A DNA stretch of 64,000 nt from the NCBI RefSeq assembly GCF_003334855.1, contig NZ_QOWE01000012.1, positions 124,001 to 188,000 on the forward strand. The letters are read 5' to 3'. The DNA comes from Larkinella punicea (GTDB lineage Bacteria; Bacteroidota; Bacteroidia; Cytophagales; Spirosomataceae). Of the stretch, positions 56,092 to 64,000 are shown one piece after another. The position numbers and the translations under genes are program-made. A model generated the notes under the pieces. That model was not told the DNA's origin, did not search any database, and saw only the letters and a list, made by a program, of their open reading frames with translations. Each line of letters starts with the position of its first letter. Position 1 is the first letter of the stretch.

Positions 56092-56353
56092 AAAGCAAAT
56101 ACGCAGCGCAAAGGCAAAGAAAAGAATATCGAATAAGTCAACAGAATGTATTTTTAACAAATAAAAAGGGCAAATTCCGATTGTATGGCCCCCAATACAA
56201 GCATTTTTTCATCTATCTCTTTTCCCAAACCTGTTTTTCGGGCAATTTTGCCTCGGTCAATCGGTGAAACGCCGGCCAGATTTTCAATAACCAATCGTTC
56301 ACAAATGGGTTATTGTGGTACCCGCGCTCCCGTGGATCTTTGTTTAGTAACCT

Positions 56354-56989
56354 ATGCTGCCCTCCAAGATCAGTCATCAAAACCGGGAAATCACACCCGC
56401 ACTCGCCGAGTTTGGAACCCGTAAGATCATTCCGGCGGTGATCGAAAAAAACGTCCTGGTGGCCTTGTCGTTCTATCCTGAACTGAAAAATACCGCCATC
56501 CGGTTTGTCTTCAAGCAACGCATCAAGTCGTCGGTCATGCAGGCCCAGCCGGTTTTCCGCACCCTGCTCAACCGCCGGAAAAACCGCTCCTACCAGATCA
56601 ACATCAGTGCGATGTTCAAACTGACGCATACCGCCATTCCGATTCACCAGGTTCCCGATGCCATTCTGATCGGCTGGATCGGCCACGAACTCGGCCATAT
56701 CATGGACTACGAAAACCGCAGCAACCTCGGTCTGGTGGGTTTTGGACTCTCCTACGTTTTTTCACCCGCCTACGTCCGAAAAGTCGAACGGATTGCCGAC
56801 GCCTACGCAGTGAGTCACGGACTCGGGCGGTATCTGATTGAAACCAAACAGTTTATCCTGAATCACGCGGAACTGCCGCAGGCCTATAAAGACAAGATAG
56901 CCCGGCTGTATGTTTCTCCGGAAGAGATTGTCGACCAGGTAAAAAAACTGGAAGAGCAGAAGCTGGACGAGCAGAAAAAGGCCCTATGA
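56354..56989 (+). CDS. Putative zinc metallopeptidase (HExxH), 211 residues
   Basis: Small soluble protein without signal peptide. The only clear motif is GWIGHELGHIMDY (about 111-123), an HExxH zinc site, with a possible third ligand in RIADAYAVSHGL near 147. The C-terminal 40 residues are charged and helical (EEIVDQVKKLEEQKLDEQK). The size is small for a peptidase and no family can be named with certainty. Its stop overlaps the opposed GH3 stop by 6 bp. Confidence 0.65.
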   Translation: MLPSKISHQNREITPALAEFGTRKIIPAVIEKNVLVALSFYPELKNTAIRFVFKQRIKSSVMQAQPVFRTLLNRRKNRSYQINISAMFKLTHTAIPIHQVPDAILIGWIGHELGHIMDYENRSNLGLVGFGLSYVFSPAYVRKVERIADAYAVSHGLGRYLIETKQFILNHAELPQAYKDKIARLYVSPEEIVDQVKKLEEQKLDEQKKAL

Positions 56990-58504
56990 CAGGCTCCTGA
57001 TGTACTGTTCAAAGTCCAGAAAGTCCTCTTCTTTCATCACCCGGGGAATTTTGGTCTGGCCCCCCAGCTTTTTATAGTCCTCACTCCAGCGGTAGAATTG
57101 CTCGACCGGGATCACCTCCGCTTCCACCCCTTTCAGCGACTTGCTCCGAGCTACTTTGTAATTCTTGTTGGCTTCACACAGTTCCTGATCCAGCGAGACC
57201 GCAAACGCCTGATTATCAACCGTCCGGTTAGAACCAACAAACCATTTGTTGATATACTCCCCGTCTTTCCGAACGGCTGCCACCACAAACTCCTTGATTT
57301 CCAGATCATACTGGCTCTGCAAATTCTGCATCGCCTGGTTCATCTGAAAAACCGATAATTGCTCGCCCACCACGTTCAGGAAGTGCTTCGTGCGTCCGGT
57401 AATTTTGATTTCCGACCGTTGCTTGTCCGTAATCATCACCGTATCGCCAATCATGTAGCGCCAGGTTCCCGAAACCGTCGAAATCAGCAACACATAGTCG
57501 GTATTTTCCTGGGCCTGTTCCAGCGTCAAAACTTTCGCATCCGGTTTCACCCGGCCGTCTTCGTCCATATTTTCGTTCGAAAACGGCACGAACTCGAAGA
57601 AAATCCCATTGTCCAGAATCAGGGCCAGTGACGTCGTATCCGGTCTTTTCTGGGTCGCCAGGTAACCTTCCGACGTCAGATAGGTATCGATATAAATCAA
57701 CGGTTTTGCCAGCAGCTTTTCGAAACTTTTTCGGTAGGGTTCAAAAGCCACCCCGCCCGTGGTGTAGACCTGCAGATTAGGCCAGATGTCGTGAATCGTG
57801 TTCAGGCGGTTGTGCGAAATCACTTCTTTCAGCATCATTTCGACCCACGACGGAATACCGCTCAGGCTGCCGATGTCCCAGGTGGGCGCTTCTTCGGCAA
57901 TCCGGCGTACTTTTTCGTCCCAGTCGGTGATCGACGCAATTTCGGCACCCGGTTTATAGAACGCTCTGAACCAGGCTGGTATATTGGCAGCACTGATGCC
58001 GCTGATTTCTCCTTCCTGGTGGTCGTCCTTTTCGATCAGGCTGACACTGCTCCCCAACATCATGATCTGTTTCTCGAAGAAATCGGCCGGCAGATCGAAA
58101 TTTTTCAGGCTCATTACCTGCTGCATGCCCGACTTCCGGATGGCATCCAGCATGTCGTCCGTCACCGGAATGGATTTGCTGTTGCTGGTGGTGCCGCTGC
58201 TCAGGGCAAAATAGTGCTGCCCACCCGGCCAGGTCACATTCTGATGGCCTTCCAGCAAATAATGCCACCAGTCGTCGTATAGTTTATCGTAATCGTGGAC
58301 GGGCACTTCCCGCTGGAACGCTCCGATGACATCGTCACTCTGGAGGATTTCGCTGAAGTTATATTTTTTACCAAACGCGGTCAATCGGGCCTTTTCCAGC
58401 AGGTTTTGCAAAACCGTGCGCTGCGCCTTGGCCGGATCGGGTTCCGACGTGATAAAACCGTATACATCAATCGCTTTGCGGATGAATTCGCCAATTACTG
58501 CCAT
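56984..58504 (-). CDS. GH3 family (auxin-responsive-like) acyl-adenylate protein
   Basis: A 506-residue enzyme of the plant-GH3-like adenylating family, frequent in Bacteroidetes. Signatures: YFALSSGTTSNSKSIPVT (ATP/AMP-binding, about 97-114), GIPSWVEMMLK, YTTGGVAFEPY, TYLTSEGYLATQ and GDTVMITDK. Such enzymes activate a carboxylic acid for amide formation; substrates in bacteria are largely unknown. Start at 58504 fits the usual N-terminus (IGEFIRKAIDVYGF). Confidence 0.9.
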   Translation of the reverse strand: MAVIGEFIRKAIDVYGFITSEPDPAKAQRTVLQNLLEKARLTAFGKKYNFSEILQSDDVIGAFQREVPVHDYDKLYDDWWHYLLEGHQNVTWPGGQHYFALSSGTTSNSKSIPVTDDMLDAIRKSGMQQVMSLKNFDLPADFFEKQIMMLGSSVSLIEKDDHQEGEISGISAANIPAWFRAFYKPGAEIASITDWDEKVRRIAEEAPTWDIGSLSGIPSWVEMMLKEVISHNRLNTIHDIWPNLQVYTTGGVAFEPYRKSFEKLLAKPLIYIDTYLTSEGYLATQKRPDTTSLALILDNGIFFEFVPFSNENMDEDGRVKPDAKVLTLEQAQENTDYVLLISTVSGTWRYMIGDTVMITDKQRSEIKITGRTKHFLNVVGEQLSVFQMNQAMQNLQSQYDLEIKEFVVAAVRKDGEYINKWFVGSNRTVDNQAFAVSLDQELCEANKNYKVARSKSLKGVEAEVIPVEQFYRWSEDYKKLGGQTKIPRVMKEEDFLDFEQYIRSLS

Positions 58505-58574
58505 AAAGAGTGTTTACCGGATAGGATTCCTACCCGGTAAAACCGCTTTGCCGTGACATTGTTTGCCAGGTTGA

Positions 58575-59846
58575 TCAGTTGACGCGCCGTAGCCGGAAAA
58601 CGCCTTTGATCGAAGCCCTACCGATCGGATTGTACGGATTGTTGGGCTGTATCCAACCGGAAGGATTTACATCGAAGGTGCCGGTCACCCAGTTGGCATC
58701 AATGCTGATGACCTTCAGCGAACCACCGCTGACCACTGGCTTTTTATCTTCGGCGTAGACATGCTGGTAAATAATGTACCCTTTATGCAGGTTGAAAACG
58801 ACTTCCGTACCCAGTGTCCACCGGAACGTTCCGGGCTTCGTACCCGGAAAAGCCAACCCACATTTTTCGTCGCCGTTGTTCCCAAGCATGATGCTGGTTC
58901 CGGGATCAACGCCGATGCCTCCGGTATATGTTTTCCACTCTCCCCCATCGATCTGCACCGAAATACCCTCCGGCGCCACCAGAATGCTGGAGACCAGCCG
59001 AAGATCGTTGTATACCAGGCCGTCGATGGTGACCTTCAGGTTCAGAAACACCGTTACCGTAACCGGATTTTTAGCCGGTATTTTAGATGGTGCATAGTAG
59101 CTAGCCCGCACTTGTTCATGGGCCAGGGTTCCCTCGCTCGAAACGGCCCACTTTTTAATGTATTTCGCCTTGATCAGCGCAGGAACTTTAGGAACGGTCA
59201 GCTCATCGTCCCCCCCCGTTTCCGGTTCTTCAACATGCTGATAGACTTTCAGATCAATGGTCCCGCCCGGTTCTACAACCGCCGAAACCGGTTCCATGGT
59301 AATGTTCTTGAAGAACGTCCAGTCGCTGAAATGCGTCGTCTGGACGGACAGCAACCGGGCGGTGGTATCCAGGGATCGCCGACCGGGAGATTTCCAGCTT
59401 CCGTTGTCGGCTTGATAGGCAATGCGAAGGGCTTCCTGAGCGGTTCCCTGAAGATCGTTTTCGTCGTAGTGGAACGCAATGGTTGCCGGTTTTGCAAACG
59501 TCAGGCCGTGGGGTGTCAGCCGAAAGGCCTGTCCGGTTCCCGAGGGACAGGTATTGGTCAGGGGTTGTACGGAAATCGTTTGCGGGCTGCTCAGCGCCCC
59601 GGCGGGAATGACGACCCGGATGCGTTGGTCTTCCGAGGCAACGGTGCCCCCTGCCGGGCCAATGGTGGCCGTGATGATGTTCCCCTCGGGTGTTCCCACC
59701 GGGGTAACGGCCTCTTCAAGCGGGATGGACGGTGGCGGTTCAGGCTGGGTATTGCCCGGCCCATCTGGCCTGATTTTGTCGGTATCGTGCTTGCAGGACA
59801 CTGCCGTGAGTGCAAGGCTCAGGAAGTAGATGAATAGCCTGTTCAT
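58575..59846 (-). CDS. Lipoprotein with ZU5-like domain
   Basis: A 423-residue exported lipoprotein: signal MNRLFIYFLSLALTAVSC, lipidated Cys at residue 18, then a Pro-rich linker. Residues about 45-120 resemble the ZU5 module (TATIGPAGGTVASEDQRI, VVIPAGALSSPQTISVQPL), then further beta domains. Start chosen at 59846, since the longer frame at 59885 has a poor signal. Ends near the GH3 gene, with 70 bp between. No binding target known. Confidence 0.8.
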   Translation of the reverse strand: MNRLFIYFLSLALTAVSCKHDTDKIRPDGPGNTQPEPPPSIPLEEAVTPVGTPEGNIITATIGPAGGTVASEDQRIRVVIPAGALSSPQTISVQPLTNTCPSGTGQAFRLTPHGLTFAKPATIAFHYDENDLQGTAQEALRIAYQADNGSWKSPGRRSLDTTARLLSVQTTHFSDWTFFKNITMEPVSAVVEPGGTIDLKVYQHVEEPETGGDDELTVPKVPALIKAKYIKKWAVSSEGTLAHEQVRASYYAPSKIPAKNPVTVTVFLNLKVTIDGLVYNDLRLVSSILVAPEGISVQIDGGEWKTYTGGIGVDPGTSIMLGNNGDEKCGLAFPGTKPGTFRWTLGTEVVFNLHKGYIIYQHVYAEDKKPVVSGGSLKVISIDANWVTGTFDVNPSGWIQPNNPYNPIGRASIKGVFRLRRVN

Positions 59847-59912
59847 GGGTATCTGGTTGTTTACGTCCCAAAATTGAACAGGCACCCGTTTTTGTAAAAT
59901 GCGGAATGGGAT

Positions 59913-59953
59913 GAAACGGAAAAAGCCGCTGATGAAGCGACTTTTTCCGTTTC
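59913..59953 (-). terminator. Terminator between CBM9 and lipoprotein genes
   Basis: 18 bp stem (59913-59930 with 59936-59953, one mismatch), five-base loop GATGA; T tract inside the arms. Placed 20 bp after the CBM9 gene stop. Confidence 0.7.
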
Positions 59954-59972
59954 GTCGGACCCAGGTTGCGGT

Positions 59973-60761
59973 TTAGTCCTGAAACTCAATTTCGCTCCAG
60001 CGTTCGGGTTGGTGCGTGTCATTGACACCGTGCGGGGTGAGCACCATCGCTTGCTGCCCCTGTGAACCCGAAAGCGGCACTTTCTGAAAGCGGCCCAGAA
60101 ACATCCGCCAGCGGTCGCCGTTTTGGGGAGGCAGCGAACGGCCGTTGGCCAGCCACGTCAGGCTCTGCCACGGAATGGCAATTTCCAGACTCCAGCCCCG
60201 GTCGATATCCCGGTTATCGTTCAGGCTGCCGTCGAGCCGGACGGCGGTTTGCAAACCAGGCAGGTCGTAGTTCAGAAAAGCCCAACGGAGCCCGCGCGGG
60301 TGATTTCCGTACCAGAACGTGGCCTCATCCCGGTCGAAGTTGCCGCCAAACGTCATGGCCTTTGGATGATGAACATCAAAAAGCGGCACATCGAACCGGC
60401 CCCCTTTCGCGTAAGCATCACGCCAGATAAAAAACACTTCATACACGGTATTGCGGGCGTTCACCTCCAGTTCATAATAACAATCGTCCCCGTCGATGAG
60501 TACTTCCAGGTCGTTTTCCTGAAAAATAATCGAATCCCGTTCGGTCAGGTGGGCTTCCAGAAAGGGCTCTTCGGCTACGAAGGCGATGTAGAGAAAGTGA
60601 TCATTCCAGCACAGGGCGGTTTTCGTATCATAAAGCCCCGGACCGGCGGTTGCCATGTCCACAAAGCGGGGGCTCCAGGTGGCCGACTGCCAGGCGGGTT
60701 TGGTCAGATCACCATTGATTTCCAGGGTTTCCGTAATTTTTCGGGCGGTATAGTCAGGCAT
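59973..60761 (-). CDS. Carbohydrate-binding family 9-like protein
   Basis: Beta-sandwich protein of 262 residues, CBM9/DOMON-like: EINGDLTKPAWQSATWSPRF, ALCWNDHFLYIAFVAEEP, FQENDLEVLIDGDDCYYELE, RGWSLEIAIPWQSL and a final WSEIEFQD. No signal peptide, so probably cytoplasmic or incompletely read; this is unusual for a carbohydrate-binding module. Followed by a terminator. Probable sugar-binding or enzyme-associated role, not established. Confidence 0.85.
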   Translation of the reverse strand: MPDYTARKITETLEINGDLTKPAWQSATWSPRFVDMATAGPGLYDTKTALCWNDHFLYIAFVAEEPFLEAHLTERDSIIFQENDLEVLIDGDDCYYELEVNARNTVYEVFFIWRDAYAKGGRFDVPLFDVHHPKAMTFGGNFDRDEATFWYGNHPRGLRWAFLNYDLPGLQTAVRLDGSLNDNRDIDRGWSLEIAIPWQSLTWLANGRSLPPQNGDRWRMFLGRFQKVPLSGSQGQQAMVLTPHGVNDTHQPERWSEIEFQD

Positions 60762-60829
60762 AGTGAAGGGTTGTTATGACAAATATACGCGGGTCGGATT
60801 GAAATCGCTCCGGCTCTAAAAAGAACCCG

Positions 60830-61156
60830 TCAGTCCTCGTACAGATGGTCGATGATTTTATCGGCAATATCCACACTGTCCATTTCACGGAGTTCGAATT
60901 GGGAAAAATAGCCGATCACTTCGAGCCGGTTTTGTTCACAATACTGGTGCATCCGGCGCGCGACTTCGGAGTTTCCTTTGGCAAAATTCAGATCGAAATG
61001 AACCGCCCGTGTGGTGGGTTTGCAAAACAACACATACTCCGAATCGTCGGATTCGTCCAGGGGGTGGCCCCATTCATTCAGGGCCTTGTCAAAAGCCAAC
61101 CGCACCGTTTTGGCAATAGGCTTAATGTCGGCGACGGTAAATTTCTCGGTCCTCAT
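60830..61156 (-). CDS. Hypothetical protein, 108 residues
   Basis: Small acidic soluble protein starting MRTEKFTVADIKPIAKTVRL. Contains AFDKALNEWGHPLDESDD, LFCKPTTRAVHFDLNFAKG and VIGYFSQFELREMDSVD. Start moved to 61156 because an earlier start at 61204 adds a poorly coded leader. No family recognised; codon use and amino acid pattern look real. Confidence 0.6.
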   Translation of the reverse strand: MRTEKFTVADIKPIAKTVRLAFDKALNEWGHPLDESDDSEYVLFCKPTTRAVHFDLNFAKGNSEVARRMHQYCEQNRLEVIGYFSQFELREMDSVDIADKIIDHLYED

Positions 61157-61225
61157 GCGCTTGTCTTTTTGCGAAAGTACAGCGGAAAACCGGATTCCGG
61201 GCACGGACTCCGCAAATGACCTGTC

Positions 61226-61468
61226 TCAAGGCGCTGCGGGGGCCACGACTTTCGCCACATGATAAGACTGGGTGTCAAAATCACTTCTGACCTGAAAGAG
61301 ATCAATACCCAGTGACCCCGGGCCCGAATCGGGTGATTCCATTTTTAAGGGCTCACCGAATTCGGTAAATACCTCCGCCGGAACATCGGAAAAGTCGTCT
61401 TCTTTTTGAACCGGAAGAACCAGGTACCAGTTTTCATGGATACTGGATTGATAGATATGAGTGATCAT
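61226..61468 (-). CDS. Small protein with faint YcgL-like resemblance, 80 residues
   Basis: Starts MITHIYQSSIHENWYLVLPV; QKEDDFSDVPAEVFTEFGEP (about 21-40) recalls the KDDF...VP...FG.P pattern of YcgL domain proteins, but that family is mainly gammaproteobacterial, so this is only a hint. Leader starting at 61507 is an alternative. Same strand as the 108-residue gene, 69 bp away. Confidence 0.45.
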   Translation of the reverse strand: MITHIYQSSIHENWYLVLPVQKEDDFSDVPAEVFTEFGEPLKMESPDSGPGSLGIDLFQVRSDFDTQSYHVAKVVAPAAP

Positions 61469-61767
61469 CGCTTGAATGGGTTTGAATACTCCTAAAACAC
61501 CGTTCACCCCCTAGTGTTCGAAAGGCAATGCCATATGGACGGGGCAAAGAGATCAGGAGCCGGATACACGGCGTTCGGTAAGGATTACCAAAATGAAAAA
61601 CGACCACCCCAAAATGAAAAAGTGGACGGGAAATAATTTCGGCCTCCAATTTTTATCAATCTTATTTTCAATCAAATAGAAAATAATTACGGTTATGGCA
61701 CACAATTGGAGAGGATCTTTTTTAATCACCTGATTTCCCCGCTGCACTGGCAGACAAGAGGTCCTTC

Positions 61768-63711
61768 ATGGAACACAAACAACAACTGGATAAAGTAACG
61801 GCGGCCGGTTTACTGGTAGCCATGGGTATTATTTTCGGAGATATTGGCACGTCTCCTTTGTATGTTCTCTCGGCCATCATGGGGCCCACCCAGCCGATCC
61901 GGGCGGATGTTGTTCGGGGAGCCATCTCCTGCATTTTCTGGACCCTAACCCTGCAAACCACCGTCAAGTACGTCATCCTGATCCTGCGGGCCGACAACAA
62001 GGGCGAAGGCGGGATCTTTGCCCTCTACGCGCTGGTGCGCAGACACGCCAAATGGCTCACCATTCCCGCCGTGATCGGCGGCAGTGCCCTGCTGGCGGAT
62101 GGCATCATTACCCCGCCGGTTTCGGTTTCATCCGCCGTCGAGGGGCTGGAACTTCTGTATCCAGACATTCCCACGGTTCCCATTGTCATTGGTATTCTGA
62201 CGGTTCTGTTTTTGATTCAGGCTCTGGGCACCAGCGTCGTCGGAACCGCCTTTGGCCCCGTCATGCTGCTTTGGTTTATCATGCTGGGAACCCTGGGATT
62301 GATCCACATCGCGGATTCACCCGGCATTTTGAGTGCCGTCAATCCCTATTATGCCTGGTGGCTGCTGGCGGAATATCCGGGTGGTTTCTGGCTTTTAGGC
62401 TCGGTTTTTCTCTGTACGACCGGTGCAGAAGCCTTGTATTCCGATCTGGGCCACTGCGGAAGGGGCAACATCCGCATAAGCTGGATTTTTGTAAAGACCT
62501 GCCTGCTGTTGAATTACTTCGGCCAGGGCGCCTGGCTGCTCACGATGGAAGGCCAGGCCCTGGGAGAGCATAAACCGTTCTATGCGCTCATGCCCGACTG
62601 GTTTCTCTTCGCCGGCATCGGCATTGCGACGGCCGCAACGGTTATTGCCAGCCAGGCCTTGATTACTGGCTCGTTCACGCTGATCAGTGAAGCGATCCGG
62701 CTAAACCTGTGGCCCAAAGTGATCCTGCGCTATCCATCCGTCAAAAAAGGGCAACTCTACGTGCCCAGCATCAACCTTTTGCTGTGGCTCGGTTGCGTGG
62801 GGGTTGTGCTTTACTTTCGGGAGTCGGCCAACATGGAAGCTGCCTACGGCTTGGCCATCACCCTGACGATGCTGATGACCACCATCCTGATGACGTATTA
62901 TTTATACAGCCACCGCTATAAAGCCTGGGGCGTCGTGCTGTTTCTGGTCGTTTATGTCCTGCTGGAAGGCGCTTTTCTGGTCGCCAATCTCATCAAGTTT
63001 CCCCACGGCGGTTGGGTATCGCTCTTTATTGGTTCCGCCATTGCGGTGGTGATGTATACCTGGCTCCGGGCGTTTTACATCAAACTCCGGTTGACGGAAT
63101 ACGTTCGAATCGACCATTACCTGAAACCGCTCATCGAACTAAGCCGGGATATTAGCATTCCCAAATATGCCACGCACCTGGTGTTTATGAGCAATGCCGC
63201 CCGCCAATCCGAAATCGAATCGAAGGTCATTTATTCCATCTTTCAGAAGCGCCCCAAACGGGCCGATATCTTCTGGTTTGTGCATGTGGACACGACGGAT
63301 GATCCGTATACGATGGAATACAAAGTCAACACGATTGCGACCGACGATGTGTATAAAATCACATTCCGGCTGGGCTTTCGGGTGGAGCAGCGCATCAACC
63401 TGTTTTTCCGGAAGGTGATCGAAGATCTGGTCAAAAACAAGGAAGTGGACATCACCAGCCGGTACGAATCCCTCAGTCGTCAGCATGTGATTGGTGATTT
63501 TCGGTTTGTGGTGCTGGAGAAATTTCTCTCCTTCGAGAACGACCTGCCCTGGATGGAGCGGCTGATCATGAACCTGTATTTTTTCATCAAACGGTTTACG
63601 ACCGCAGAAGACCGCTGGTTTGGCCTCGACAGCAGTTCGGTCAAGATCGAGAAAGTGCCGCTGGTCATTCGCCCCGTCGAAAACATCAAACTCAAACGAA
63701 TCGAAGCCTGA
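61768..63711 (+). CDS. kup: Potassium uptake protein, Kup family
   Basis: Potassium-proton symporter of 647 residues. Family start AAGLLVAMGIIFGDIGTSPL, then about twelve membrane helices with ADNKGEGGIFALYALV, ALLADGIITPPVSVSSAVEG, TTGAEALYSDLGHCGR and GQGAWLL, and a C-terminal cytosolic domain (KRADIFWFVHVDTTDDPYTM). Length and motifs are normal for Kup. Takes up potassium at low external levels. Single gene, 260 bp upstream gap. Confidence 0.95.
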   Translation: MEHKQQLDKVTAAGLLVAMGIIFGDIGTSPLYVLSAIMGPTQPIRADVVRGAISCIFWTLTLQTTVKYVILILRADNKGEGGIFALYALVRRHAKWLTIPAVIGGSALLADGIITPPVSVSSAVEGLELLYPDIPTVPIVIGILTVLFLIQALGTSVVGTAFGPVMLLWFIMLGTLGLIHIADSPGILSAVNPYYAWWLLAEYPGGFWLLGSVFLCTTGAEALYSDLGHCGRGNIRISWIFVKTCLLLNYFGQGAWLLTMEGQALGEHKPFYALMPDWFLFAGIGIATAATVIASQALITGSFTLISEAIRLNLWPKVILRYPSVKKGQLYVPSINLLLWLGCVGVVLYFRESANMEAAYGLAITLTMLMTTILMTYYLYSHRYKAWGVVLFLVVYVLLEGAFLVANLIKFPHGGWVSLFIGSAIAVVMYTWLRAFYIKLRLTEYVRIDHYLKPLIELSRDISIPKYATHLVFMSNAARQSEIESKVIYSIFQKRPKRADIFWFVHVDTTDDPYTMEYKVNTIATDDVYKITFRLGFRVEQRINLFFRKVIEDLVKNKEVDITSRYESLSRQHVIGDFRFVVLEKFLSFENDLPWMERLIMNLYFFIKRFTTAEDRWFGLDSSSVKIEKVPLVIRPVENIKLKRIEA

Positions 63712-63759
63712 GCGCCCGGCGTCTGACCAACAAATTCCAGGCGAATCGAAAGAAGTCCG

Positions 63760-64000
63760 TTACCCCTCGCCCGCTTCTCCCCCTTCCGAATTAGCCTCCC
63801 GAACGGCCTGGATCACCGGCAGTTCGGATTCCAGCACCAGCAGATACTGACTGATCAGCGGGGCGATTTCAGACAGGGCCTTTTTGTCGGCAATCAGGGC
63901 TTCCGTGGCCGTAATGAGTCGGGCGGCTTCGTTCAGGCCAAAGGTCTGAATCACGGCTTTCTGGGTGTGAATCAGCCGTTTGATAGCGGTTATGTCGCCT
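63760..64000 (-). CDS. Probable Hpt-domain protein (partial, 5' end beyond window)
   Basis: Helical fragment reading from the right edge: ITAIKRLIHTQKAVIQTFGL supplies a histidine phosphotransfer site (IHTQK, compare HTLKG of Hpt proteins), then NEAARLITATEALIADKK and an acidic end EANSEGGEAGEG. Only the last about 80 residues are in the window, so it may be a stand-alone Hpt protein or the end of a longer hybrid kinase. Converges on the Kup gene. Confidence 0.55.
   Translation of the reverse strand, partial: GDITAIKRLIHTQKAVIQTFGLNEAARLITATEALIADKKALSEIAPLISQYLLVLESELPVIQAVREANSEGGEAGEG

Noticed and set aside
61553-61747. Reverse hydrophobic frame of 64 codons
   Set aside because: A/T-rich upstream region of kup; no start signal and no similarity recognised.

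Overview
The window looks like chromosome of a Bacteroidota bacterium, most likely order Cytophagales near Spirosoma/Larkinella. This rests on gene content (a putative porin of the Bacteroidetes type, PadR plus MacB/FtsX-like orphan permease with a prefix domain, ThuA-dehydrogenase-cytochrome c fusion, DUF1080 and DUF2911 proteins, DUF1835, GH3-family protein), on -7 elements of the form TAnnTTTG, and on a tmRNA tag ending YAMAA. Genus is inference. Most of the window is ordinary core and envelope/sugar metabolism DNA; there is no phage and no CRISPR array.

Layout. 1-3121: response regulator, sensor kinase and a TolC-type outer-membrane protein cut by the left edge, reading leftward. 3386-5897: two convergent sugar phosphate isomerase/epimerase-like proteins separated by a large nested palindrome. 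6030-14281: Rpn-type nuclease, a 58-residue membrane protein, alpha/beta hydrolase, sorbosone-dehydrogenase-like lipoprotein, SDR oxidoreductase, PadR regulator and its partner permease. 14506-15847: a decayed type II restriction-modification module, with a frameshifted C5 methyltransferase followed by an HNH-type endonuclease remnant lacking its middle. 15918-20285: RND efflux pump and adaptor without an outer-membrane partner. 20374-21110: DUF1801 gene and a REP-like hairpin cluster. 21112-28877: leftward run of AddB-like nuclease, MiaE, DUF1835, porin, LpxK. 28969-31754: MenC-like enzyme, HemF, AlbA_2 protein.

31755-32552 is gene-poor but holds two strong hairpin terminators with no gene in front of them. 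32553-38854: small hypotheticals, YycJ-like MBL hydrolase, DUF2911, TPR-LuxR regulator, SMR transporter and an unrecognised membrane protein. 39027-40860: DUF1080 protein and AraC regulator, divergent, with a symmetric inverted repeat over both start codons. 40861-42391: IS3 remnant, tmRNA gene (tag GEYNYAMAA) and a ferritin-like protein. 42547-48503: large ThuA/dehydrogenase/PKD/cytochrome c protein, then BlaI-type repressor and M56 sensor peptidase. 48634-63711: SNF2 helicase with SWIM finger, lipoproteins, multi-PAS kinase, HExxH protein, GH3 protein, CBM9 protein, Kup potassium transporter. The right edge cuts a probable Hpt-domain protein.

How genes work together: the clearest functional pairs are the two-component system with TolC, PadR with its permease, the RND adaptor with its pump, BlaI with M56, and AraC with DUF1080. 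The most unusual structures are the dead restriction-modification module, several long intergenic palindromes, and the IS scar beside ssrA. I found no convincing new multi-gene system; the best leads for undescribed biology are the orphan terminators at 31965-32388 and the large intergenic palindromes.
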